NCBI RefSeq assembly: GCF_005233835.1
Contig: NZ_SZQA01000032.1
Coordinates: 46,913-110,912 of the forward strand
Length of the DNA: 64,000 nucleotides
DNA from: Herbidospora galbida
GTDB taxonomy: Bacteria; Actinomycetota; Actinomycetes; Streptosporangiales; Streptosporangiaceae
Direction of reading: 5' to 3'
Shown: positions 57,511 through 64,000 of the stretch, piece by piece
Layout: each line of letters opens with the position of its first letter
Numbering within the stretch: the first letter of the stretch is position 1
Made by a program: the position numbers and the translations under genes
Notes under the pieces: model-generated
The model's input: only the letters and a program-made list of their open reading frames with translations
Told to the model about the DNA's origin: nothing
Databases searched by the model: none

Positions 57511-59873
57511 CCGTTCCCATCACGCCGATCAGGCCCGATGAGGTGCTGCCGGTTCCCGACGCGGGGTTCGGCGCCCTGGAGACCGAGAAGGGCAACCTGC
57601 CCCTGGAGTCGGTCGACGTCCGGGCCTCGATCTCGGCGCTCACCGCCGGGGTCGAGGTCGTGCAGGGGTTCCGCAACCCGCACGACGTGCCCCTTGAGGC
57701 CACCTACGTCTTCCCGCTGCCGCCGCGCGCGGCCGTCACCGCGTTCCGCATGGAGGCCGACGGGCACGTGGTGGAGGGCGTGCTGAAGGAGCGCGGCCAG
57801 GCCAGGGCCGACTACACGCAGGCCCTCCGGGAGGGCAGGCGGGCCGCCATCGCCGAGGAGGACCGGCCCGACGTCTTCGCCATCAGGGTCGGCAACATCG
57901 TGCCGGGCGAGCGGGTGACCGTCCACCTCGACCTGAGCCAGCCCCTCCCCTACGAGGACGGCGCCGCCGAGTTCCGCTTCCCGCTGGTCGTGGCGCCGCG
58001 CTACATCCCGGGCGCCCCCCTCGACGGCGCGGCCGCCGGGGCCGGCGTCGAACCCGACACCGACGCGGTCCCCGACGCCTCCCGCATCACGCCGCCGGTG
58101 CTGCTGCCGGGCTTCCCGAGCCCGGTCCGCCTCGGCCTGAGCGCGACCGTCGACCCGGCCGGGCTGGACATCACCGAGATCCAGAGCAGCCTGCACGACG
58201 TCGACCGCGAGGGCGACACCCTCACGGTCCGGCCGGGCGAACGGCTCGACCGCGACTTCGTCCTCCGCTTCCGCTACGCCGAGTCGACCTCCCTCACGCT
58301 CACCCCAGACGCAGAGGGCGAGGAGGGCACCTTCGCGCTGACCGTCCTGCCGCCCGAGGTCGAGCGGCGGCGCACGCCGCGCGACGTGGTGCTGCTGCTC
58401 GACCGGTCGGGGAGCATGTCGGGCTGGAAGATGGTCGCCGCCCGCCGGGCCGCCGCCCGGATCGTCGACACCCTCACCGCCGGCGACCGGTTCGCGGTCA
58501 TCTCGTTCGACCACGTCGCCGAGCAGCCGTTCCCGGGCCTGGCCGAGGCGACCGACCGCACCCGTTACCGCGCGATCGAGCACCTGGCCCGCCTGGAGGC
58601 CCGGGGCGGCACCGAGATGCTCCAGCCGCTGGAGACCGCGCTGGCCCTGCTGGCCGATGACGGCCGCGACCGGGTGCTGGTCATGGTCACCGACGGCCAG
58701 GTCGGCAACGAAGACCAGATCATCGAGCGCGTCGGCGCCCGCCTCACCGGCGACGTCCGCGTCCACACGGTCGGCATCGACCAGGCGGTCAACGCCGGTT
58801 TCCTGGGCCGCCTGGCGCTGCTCGGCGGCGGCCGGTGCGAGCTCGTCGAGTCGGAGGACCGTCTCGACGCCGCGATGGAGCACATCCACCGCCGCATCGG
58901 CGCCCCGCTGGTCACCGACGTGACCCTCCACCCGGAGGGCCTGACCGTCTCCGACGTCACCCACGTCGGCTCGCTGTTCCCCGGCGTCCCGCTCACCGCC
59001 CACGGCCGCTACCGCGCGGCCTCGGCACAGGCCTCGATCTCCGTACGCGGCCACGCGGCCGCCCCCTGGTCGCAGACCGTGACCGCACGGGAGACGGCCA
59101 ACCCGGCCGTCCGGTCGATCTGGGCCCGCGCCGAGCTGCGGCGGCTGGAGGACAGGTACACGATCGGCGAGCACACCCTGGAGAAGCGCATCGTCGAGAC
59201 GTCGCTGGCGTTCGGGGTGCTGTGCCGGTTCACCGCGTTCGTGGCGGTCGACGCGCGGGTGGTCGGCGACGGCCCGCCCGTCCACGAGGTGATCCAGCCG
59301 GTGGAGACCCCGGCGGGCTGGGAGACGGCCTCGTCCGTCCACCTGACCGCCGCCGGCGGCGCGATGCCCATGATGGCGCAGGCCAGCCTCGGGTTCAGCG
59401 CCCCGCCCCCGCCGCCCGCCGCGCCCGGCGGTCCCCCGCCGATGCCGGCGCCGATGTCCCCGCCCATGCCGGCGCCGCGCTCGGCACCGGCGCCCAAGCC
59501 CGGAAGCCGGCTGCGCCGGGCGTTCGGCGCGGGAGGGGCCGACCGCATGATGCCGCACCCGGGCCGGGAGCAGGCGCCGCAGACCGACCTGAGCGGGATC
59601 GTCCCGCTGCTGCAGGGTGAGCTGACCCGGCTGGCCCGGGCGAAGGGGCGGCCCGACGACGAGCGCCGCCGCTACCTGGCCGACCTGGCCAGCCGGCTGC
59701 GGGTGGCCGCCCAGATGGTCGGCGGGCACCACGAGCTGACGGCGCTGGCCAGCGAGCTCGAATGGGCCGAACGGGCCGACTTCGACCTGGCCCGCGGCTG
59801 GGCCAAGACCGAGGAGCTGCTGACCCGGCTGGCGGGCGGCGCCCCGGAGCCGAAGCCGTTCTGGAAGCGCTGA
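57507..59873 (+). CDS. VIT and von Willebrand factor A domain protein
   Basis: A 788-residue protein with the order of inter-alpha-trypsin-inhibitor heavy chains. A VIT domain is at about residues 15-150 (SALTAGVEVVQGFRNPHDVPLEATYVFPLPPRAAVTAF). A VWA domain follows from about 290 with the intact MIDAS DRSGSMSG (Asp 299) and MVTDGQVGNE. The C-terminal part has a Pro/Met-rich stretch (SAPPPPPAAPGGPPPMPAP) and a helical end. No signal peptide or membrane segment is seen, so it is probably cytoplasmic. Partner unknown; it is coupled to a MerR regulator. Confidence 0.9.
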   Translation: MTVPITPIRPDEVLPVPDAGFGALETEKGNLPLESVDVRASISALTAGVEVVQGFRNPHDVPLEATYVFPLPPRAAVTAFRMEADGHVVEGVLKERGQARADYTQALREGRRAAIAEEDRPDVFAIRVGNIVPGERVTVHLDLSQPLPYEDGAAEFRFPLVVAPRYIPGAPLDGAAAGAGVEPDTDAVPDASRITPPVLLPGFPSPVRLGLSATVDPAGLDITEIQSSLHDVDREGDTLTVRPGERLDRDFVLRFRYAESTSLTLTPDAEGEEGTFALTVLPPEVERRRTPRDVVLLLDRSGSMSGWKMVAARRAAARIVDTLTAGDRFAVISFDHVAEQPFPGLAEATDRTRYRAIEHLARLEARGGTEMLQPLETALALLADDGRDRVLVMVTDGQVGNEDQIIERVGARLTGDVRVHTVGIDQAVNAGFLGRLALLGGGRCELVESEDRLDAAMEHIHRRIGAPLVTDVTLHPEGLTVSDVTHVGSLFPGVPLTAHGRYRAASAQASISVRGHAAAPWSQTVTARETANPAVRSIWARAELRRLEDRYTIGEHTLEKRIVETSLAFGVLCRFTAFVAVDARVVGDGPPVHEVIQPVETPAGWETASSVHLTAAGGAMPMMAQASLGFSAPPPPPAAPGGPPPMPAPMSPPMPAPRSAPAPKPGSRLRRAFGAGGADRMMPHPGREQAPQTDLSGIVPLLQGELTRLARAKGRPDDERRRYLADLASRLRVAAQMVGGHHELTALASELEWAERADFDLARGWAKTEELLTRLAGGAPEPKPFWKR

Positions 59874-59878
59874 CCACG

Positions 59879-59916
59879 GTAAAGGGCCCGGACTTCGAGA
59901 AGTCCGGGCCCTTTAC
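59879..59916. terminator. Bidirectional terminator between the VIT/VWA and acyltransferase genes
   Basis: A perfect 17-bp stem (GTAAAGGGCCCGGACTT with 59900-59916) with a CGAG loop, 5 nt after one stop and 8 nt before the other, T-runs inside both arms. Confidence 0.88.
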
Positions 59917-59924
59917 AAAGTAGA

Positions 59925-60632
59925 TCACGAGCCTTCTTTGGCCGCCTTCGCGGCGCGGACCATTTCGACCTTCGCGCTGGCCGCGTATTTGTCGACGTAT
60001 TCCTGACCGGAGAGTTCCATGAGGGCGTACATGATCTCGTCGGTGACCGCCCGCAGCACGTGGAAGTCGTTCTCCATCCCGTAGTAACGGGAGAAGTCGA
60101 GCGGCTTGCCGTAGCGGACGCCGGGACGGATGCCGAGCTTGGGGATGAGGCGGCCGGGGGGCATCATCTCGAAGGTGTTGACCATCGCCCACGGGATGAC
60201 CGGCGCCCGCGACTCGAGGGCGAGCCGGGCCACGCCGGTCTTGCCCTTGTAGAGGCGGCCGTCGGGCGAGCGGGTGCCCTCGGGGTAGATGCCCAGGACG
60301 TTGTCTTCACCCAGCACCCGCAGGCCGGTGTTGAGCGCGGCCTCGCTGGCCTTGCCGCCCGAACGGTCGATCGGGACGGTGCCGACCCCGGAGAAGAACG
60401 CCCGGCTGACCAGGCCCTTCAGGCCGGAACCGGTGAAGTAGTCGGACTTGCCGAGGGAGATGACCTTGCGGGGCAGGAACAGCGCCCCGAAGAAGTGGTC
60501 GGCGAACGACAGGTGATTTCCGGCCAGGATGACCGGCCCCTCTTTGGGCACGTTGTCCACCCCTTCCGCCCACGGGCGGAAGACGAAGTGGAGGAAGGGC
60601 CAGAGGATGGCCTTGACCACCCAGTAGAACAC
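59925..60632 (-). CDS. 1-acyl-glycerol-3-phosphate acyltransferase (PlsC family)
   Basis: A 235-residue acyltransferase of phospholipid synthesis. The catalytic HX4D motif is in LAGNHLSFADHFFGAL. The glycerol-phosphate-binding segments are FFSGVGTVPIDRSGGK, YPEGTRSPDGRLYKGKTG and APVIPWAMVNT. One hydrophobic N-terminal segment would anchor it to the membrane. GTG start with GGAG upstream. It diverges from the hydrolase gene. Confidence 0.92.
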   Translation of the reverse strand: MFYWVVKAILWPFLHFVFRPWAEGVDNVPKEGPVILAGNHLSFADHFFGALFLPRKVISLGKSDYFTGSGLKGLVSRAFFSGVGTVPIDRSGGKASEAALNTGLRVLGEDNVLGIYPEGTRSPDGRLYKGKTGVARLALESRAPVIPWAMVNTFEMMPPGRLIPKLGIRPGVRYGKPLDFSRYYGMENDFHVLRAVTDEIMYALMELSGQEYVDKYAASAKVEMVRAAKAAKEGS

Positions 60633-60755
60633 TCAGGGGCTCCTTCTCTCGGCATTGCCTATGCCATCTGTTCGTGTCATCTTGCCACGCTCACTCCCCT
60701 CGCACGACTACGGCTTAACGTGCGACTATCGGGCATATTTCCCACGGGAGGTGCC

Positions 60756-61520
60756 ATGCCGTTGTTGCCGGGCGCGGAGCCCTACCATCACGAGGGCGGA
60801 CCGGTCGGGGTGCTGCTCTGCCATGGCTTCACGGGGACGCCACAGTCGCTGCGCCCGTGGGGTGAACACCTCGCGGATGCCGGGCTGACGGTCTCACTGC
60901 CCCGGTTGCCGGGGCATGGAACCACCTGGCAGGAAATGAACCGCACGCGCTGGGAAGACTGGTACGCCGAAATAGACCGGGCCTTCACGGTGCTGAAGTC
61001 CAAGTGCGCGGACGTTTTCGTGATGGGCCTGTCGATGGGCGGCTGCATGGGCCTGCGGCTGGCCGAGGTCCACGGCCCCGCCGTGCGGGGCCTGGTGCTG
61101 GTCAACCCGTCGGTCGTGAACGACAACCCGGCGCTCAACTTCGCGCCCGTCCTCAAGTGGGTGCTGCCCTCGGTGGCGGGGGTGGCCAACGACATCAAGA
61201 AGGCGGGGGCGACCGAGCTCGCGTACGCGAGGACTCCCGTGAAGGCGGCCGCCACGCTGCCGAAACTGTGGCGGCTCACCCAGTCGCAGCTGTCGGCGAT
61301 CACCCAGCCGGTGCTCGTCTACAGGTCTCCGGAAGATCATGTGGTCAAAGCGGCCAGCGTGGCGTTCCTGCGCGACAGAATGGGAGACAACCTGGAAATC
61401 CGGGAGTGCGTGAACAGCTATCACGTGGCGACGCTCGACAACGACGCCCCGCTCATCTTCTCGGGGAGCCTCGACTTCGTCCGCGCGCACGCCTCGGTAC
61501 CCTTGACCAAAGACCTGTGA
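60756..61520 (+). CDS. Alpha/beta hydrolase (carboxylesterase/monoacylglycerol lipase type)
   Basis: A 254-residue hydrolase. The oxyanion region is LLCHGFTGTPQSLRPWGEHLADAG, the nucleophile elbow VMGLSMGGCMGLRLAE (Ser), and a late VLVYRSPEDHVV holds the Asp, with His near NSYHVATLDND. This matches the Est30-type carboxylesterases. ATG 60756 has GGGAGG 4 nt upstream. The adjacent acyltransferase hints at lipid turnover, though they are transcribed apart. Confidence 0.9.
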   Translation: MPLLPGAEPYHHEGGPVGVLLCHGFTGTPQSLRPWGEHLADAGLTVSLPRLPGHGTTWQEMNRTRWEDWYAEIDRAFTVLKSKCADVFVMGLSMGGCMGLRLAEVHGPAVRGLVLVNPSVVNDNPALNFAPVLKWVLPSVAGVANDIKKAGATELAYARTPVKAAATLPKLWRLTQSQLSAITQPVLVYRSPEDHVVKAASVAFLRDRMGDNLEIRECVNSYHVATLDNDAPLIFSGSLDFVRAHASVPLTKDL

Positions 61521-61532
61521 CCTGGGATCGAT

Positions 61533-61991
61533 GTGACGCCGCAGAGTGACGAAGACGAGGTCTGGCGTCAAATCGTCGCCTCATTCAACGAGACCGCCGG
61601 AGACGATCCGGCCGACCGGCCATGGCCCGACCGGGAGAACGTCCCGGACGGCCAGGAGCCGACGCCCGAACCCGAGGAGTCCGACGAGCCCCGCGACGAG
61701 ACGCGCGAGGAACCGTCCGGCGACGAGGGCGAAGACCACGACCACGACCACTACATCCCGCCGCCCCCGCCGCCGCTGCCGAAGGCCGACCTGGTGACCC
61801 GGGTGGCCTGGACGGCGCTGTTCGGCGGGCCGGCCTACCTGCTGCTGGCCGCGATGCTGAAGCTCCCGATGGACCCGTGGATCGTCTTCACGGCGGTGGC
61901 CTCGTTCATCGGCGGCTTCGTGGCCCTGGTGGTCCGCATGGGCGACGGCCCCCCGAACGACTCGGGCTGGGACGACGGCGCCGTGATCTAG
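61533..61991 (+). CDS. Small membrane protein with acidic N-terminal region
   Basis: A 152-residue protein of unknown function. Residues 1-75 are strongly acidic and disordered-looking (EPEESDEPRDETREEPSGDEG), then HDHDHYIPPPPPPLPKADL leads to two membrane segments (about 88-108 and 113-133). The C-terminus is again acidic. Proteins of this shape are common in actinomycetes, next to an esterase gene as here. GTG start, 12 nt after the hydrolase. The stop overlaps the convergent gene by 4 nt. Confidence 0.8.
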   Translation: MTPQSDEDEVWRQIVASFNETAGDDPADRPWPDRENVPDGQEPTPEPEESDEPRDETREEPSGDEGEDHDHDHYIPPPPPPLPKADLVTRVAWTALFGGPAYLLLAAMLKLPMDPWIVFTAVASFIGGFVALVVRMGDGPPNDSGWDDGAVI

Positions 61992-63124
61992 CGGACGGGC
62001 GAGTCGGCCACCGGGCCGAAGGTCTCGACCAGATCGCTGTAATGGTCGTCGGCGAGCACGTGGCCGACGGCCATCGTCACGTCGTCGGCCCGGACGACCG
62101 ACTGGAGCCGCACCGACCGGTCGCCGGCGCCGGCGTCGCCGCGCAGCGGCTTCCACTTCTTGTCGGTGTAGCGGAGCAGGAAGGCCTCGCCGGGGCGTTC
62201 GGCGTCGTAGCCCGACGCCCAGTAGCCGCCCTTGCCGTCGCCGGTCACGCCGTAGAGTTCGGCCTCGCCGTCGGGCAGGGTCTCGCGCTGCCACTTCTTG
62301 CCGTCCCAGCGCAGGATCAGCGGGACGGTGGTGCCGTCTTCGGTGAACACGCCGCCCACGGCGACCGCGCGCCTGGCGCTGGTGATGTAGACGTCGCGCA
62401 GGTAGCCGCCCTCGATGCCGGGCAGGCTCACCGGCTTCCAGGCGCCGCCCGCCATCCGCAGGATCAGCGGCTCGTCGCCGTTGTTGCCGACGGCCCAGCC
62501 GTCCTTGCCGTGCAGCGCGACGCCGTGCAGGACGCCGTCGGGGCCCTCGTGCACCTTCCACGCGGGCCCGCTCGTCACCACGAGCACCCGCCCGCCGCGG
62601 CTGCCGACGATCACCGCCTTGCCGGGTTCGGCCGCCACCGCGCGCAGCCAGTCGCCCGCCCGGACCTGGGGCACCACGACGCGGTCGATGCCGCTGCCGC
62701 CGCCCCGCCCGACGTAGGGCACGCCGTCGTGGCCGTCGCCGACCACCCAGACCTCGTTGTCGGAGACCGCGCTGACCGACCGCAGCGGCCCGGCCCCGGT
62801 GGCGTCGCCCCGCGTGGGCACCTCGGCCCAGGACGCGCCGTTCCACCGGGTGACGATGCCGCGGTTGCGCCAGACGTCCCAGAGCCCGGTCTGCCCGACG
62901 GCCCACACGGCCGTGCCGGACACCCCGCTGACGTCGGCGAGCGCGGCGTCCCGGCCCAGGCGCGCCGACGACGCCTGCCGCACGACCTCTTCGGGAACGG
63001 TCGCGGACCAGGCGGAGGCGGTGGACACGTGCGCGAGCGATGGTGCGAGCGGGAGCTGGCCGGCCAGCAGACCGGCGAGGAACACACACAACGGCACCGC
63101 ACACCGCATCAAGCGGCGGGGCAT
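61988..63124 (-). CDS. Secreted WD40/YCF48-like beta-propeller protein
   Basis: A 378-residue exported protein. The signal peptide is MPRRLMRCAVPLCVFLAGLLAG with an Ala-rich cleavage region. The mature part is a run of beta-propeller blades of the kind ...WAVGQTGLWD, VWVVGDGHDG, GWAVGNNGDEPLILRM, AVAVGGVFTEDGTTVPLILRWDGKKWQ and YWASGYDAERPGEAFLLRYTDKKWK. No catalytic motif is seen; roles in cell-surface assembly or binding are possible. ATG 63124, or ATG 63130, may be the start. Confidence 0.78.
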   Translation of the reverse strand: MPRRLMRCAVPLCVFLAGLLAGQLPLAPSLAHVSTASAWSATVPEEVVRQASSARLGRDAALADVSGVSGTAVWAVGQTGLWDVWRNRGIVTRWNGASWAEVPTRGDATGAGPLRSVSAVSDNEVWVVGDGHDGVPYVGRGGGSGIDRVVVPQVRAGDWLRAVAAEPGKAVIVGSRGGRVLVVTSGPAWKVHEGPDGVLHGVALHGKDGWAVGNNGDEPLILRMAGGAWKPVSLPGIEGGYLRDVYITSARRAVAVGGVFTEDGTTVPLILRWDGKKWQRETLPDGEAELYGVTGDGKGGYWASGYDAERPGEAFLLRYTDKKWKPLRGDAGAGDRSVRLQSVVRADDVTMAVGHVLADDHYSDLVETFGPVADSPVR

Positions 63125-63595
63125 GAACAAATCGTACGGGGACGCGCGGCCCTCGCGGGCGATAGGACGGAATTCCCCCGGTCAAGACCGCCCCCGAGAG
63201 CCCTCATCGGAGCCTAGATCGCCAACCCCAAACCCCAGAGCGGCCCAGGTCCGGGGAAGGACTTCGGCAAATGCGAGACAGCGGGGCGCGGACGCCCCGT
63301 CGGCCGCGCCTCCGAATCGGCGCCCACCTGGGGGACGGGTCTCCGCCCGGAATCGTCTCCGCCACCGACGGATTCGCCATTTCGCGCAATGACACGGAGA
63401 ATACCGCCAAAACCATGACGTAATGCGCATCCGTTCCACGCCAGCCTGGCCCTCTGACCAGCACAAGCACGATGGCCGGGGCCGGCGAAGTAAGACCGCG
63501 GATCGGTACCCGGAAACGCCCGGCTATCCGAATCGCCACCCTTTCTCGAATGGGATCGGTCATCACCGGGTTATCCGTGTCACTACCATTTACTC
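63125..63595. other. Intergenic region of about 470 nt without a supported gene
   Basis: This stretch is less GC-rich than its neighbours, mainly in 63360-63600. Short open frames on both strands lack family resemblance, ribosome-binding sites and steady codon bias. TACCAT at 63584-63589 may be the -10 of the following gene, since its GTG lies 6 nt on. Nothing else is evident. Confidence 0.5.
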
Positions 63596-64000
63596 GTGCT
63601 TCCTGATAAATATCCGACAAAAGCCGTCTTTCTCGACAACAGCGGCCGCCGCCGCCGGTTGATGACGATGGTGTCGATCGGGTCGGGCGTCCCGCTCGTG
63701 GCACTGCTGGCGATCGTGATCGGCGGCCTGGTCTCCGACACGGGTCTCTCGGTGACCGGATGGCCGGGTGATCGGCGGGGCGGGTCGGCCGACCTGGGTT
63801 CGCCCAGTCCTTCTCGGGAGGCCCGGCCGGAGCGGCCGACGCCCTCGGCGACCCGCTCGGCGATCCGTCCGGCCGTCAGCACCGCCCGCCCTGTCTCGCC
63901 GTCGGCGCGCCCGCGGCCCTCCCTCAGCCCGCAGCCCCCGCACGGCCCGGCGCCGAGCCCGTGGCCCGAGCCGGCTTCGGGCTCCCCCGGCCACCCGGCG
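63596..64000 (+). CDS. Membrane-anchored protein, N-terminal part (cut by window end)
   Basis: An open frame from GTG 63596 running 135 codons to the last base of the window. It begins LPDKYPTKAVFLDNSGRRRRLMTM, a basic cytoplasmic tip of the DxSGRRRR kind common in actinomycete surface polysaccharide or hydrolase proteins. One membrane segment follows (about residues 27-50, VPLVALLAIVIGGLV). The rest, to residue 135, is a Pro/Ser/Arg-rich extracellular linker. The catalytic part, if any, lies beyond the window, so the function cannot be told. Confidence 0.8.
   Translation, partial: MLPDKYPTKAVFLDNSGRRRRLMTMVSIGSGVPLVALLAIVIGGLVSDTGLSVTGWPGDRRGGSADLGSPSPSREARPERPTPSATRSAIRPAVSTARPVSPSARPRPSLSPQPPHGPAPSPWPEPASGSPGHPA

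Noticed and set aside
57051..59732. Minus-strand frame of almost 900 codons opposite the VIT/VWA gene
   Set aside because: Antisense shadow; the VIT and MIDAS motifs are in the plus-strand frame.
63182..63466. Minus-strand frame of 94 codons in the 63.1-63.6 kb spacer
   Set aside because: No ribosome-binding site, unlikely Trp/Arg-rich composition and no resemblance to known proteins.

Overview
The window is GC-rich, tightly packed actinomycete chromosome. It carries markers typical of filamentous actinobacteria: the developmental regulator BldD with its c-di-GMP signature, actinobacterial integration host factor (mIHF), a four-PASTA Ser/Thr kinase, an Rv2175c-like protein, a MacS-type histidine kinase, a perfect DasR operator core, and many leaderless or GTG starts. 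Gene content and order suggest the Streptosporangiales. That placement is inference only, because there is no rRNA in the window. I saw no prophage, insertion sequence, tRNA or CRISPR array.

Layout. (1) 1-11.2 kb, minus strand: the pyrimidine operon pyrR-pyrB-pyrC-carA-carB-pyrK-pyrD-pyrF, chained by small overlaps, followed by mihF, gmk and rpoZ. A PyrR-type RNA hairpin overlaps the pyrR ribosome-binding region. (2) 11.5-16.3 kb: bldD, a DUF3040 protein, arginine deiminase with a universal stress protein, an HxlR regulator with an FMN reductase, and a HEPN-family protein with a long structured leader. (3) 16.5-19.7 kb: an L,D-transpeptidase, a YbaK-type deacylase, a GNAT acetyltransferase, a 43-residue peptide with a double-glycine leader closed by a very strong terminator, and metF. 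(4) 19.8-27.4 kb: a polyprenyl synthase, thiE, the Rv2175c-like gene, an FAD oxidoreductase, the TPP-riboswitch-controlled thiO-thiS-thiG operon, and the PASTA kinase. (5) 27.4-35.1 kb, minus strand: a purine catabolic operon encoding OHCU decarboxylase, HIU hydrolase, uricase, two xanthine-dehydrogenase-type subunits, a purine/8-oxoguanine-type deaminase, glycerate kinase, allantoinase and allantoicase. The molybdenum subunit is absent.

(6) 35.2-43.8 kb: endonuclease IV, a LytTR protein with a sulfite-oxidase-fold enzyme, a DAHP synthase behind a Phe-Trp-Tyr leader-peptide attenuator, an MFS transporter, thiI, a LuxR/MacS two-component pair and an MHYT membrane protein. (7) 43.8-47.6 kb: three 59-bp tandem repeats, a phosphofructokinase with the residues of PPi-dependent enzymes, a divergent glycerol kinase with a DasR site between them, and a lactonase-type beta-propeller. 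(8) 47.7-53.2 kb: a MarR-GNAT fusion, an alkanesulfonate operon (ssuDCAB order) and a PhoX-like protein. (9) 53.3-64 kb: a large fusion of a degenerate caspase-like domain to a membrane KAP P-loop NTPase, dps, a MerR/VIT-VWA pair, an acyltransferase, an alpha/beta hydrolase, a small membrane protein, a secreted propeller protein, and a gene cut by the window end.

The most novel candidates are the orphan double-glycine peptide at 18.6 kb and the pseudo-caspase/KAP NTPase at 53.3 kb. The clearest regulatory RNAs are the aromatic attenuator at 37.5 kb, the TPP riboswitch at 23.3 kb and the pyrR leader at 11.2 kb. All calls come from reading the sequence; no database search was run.
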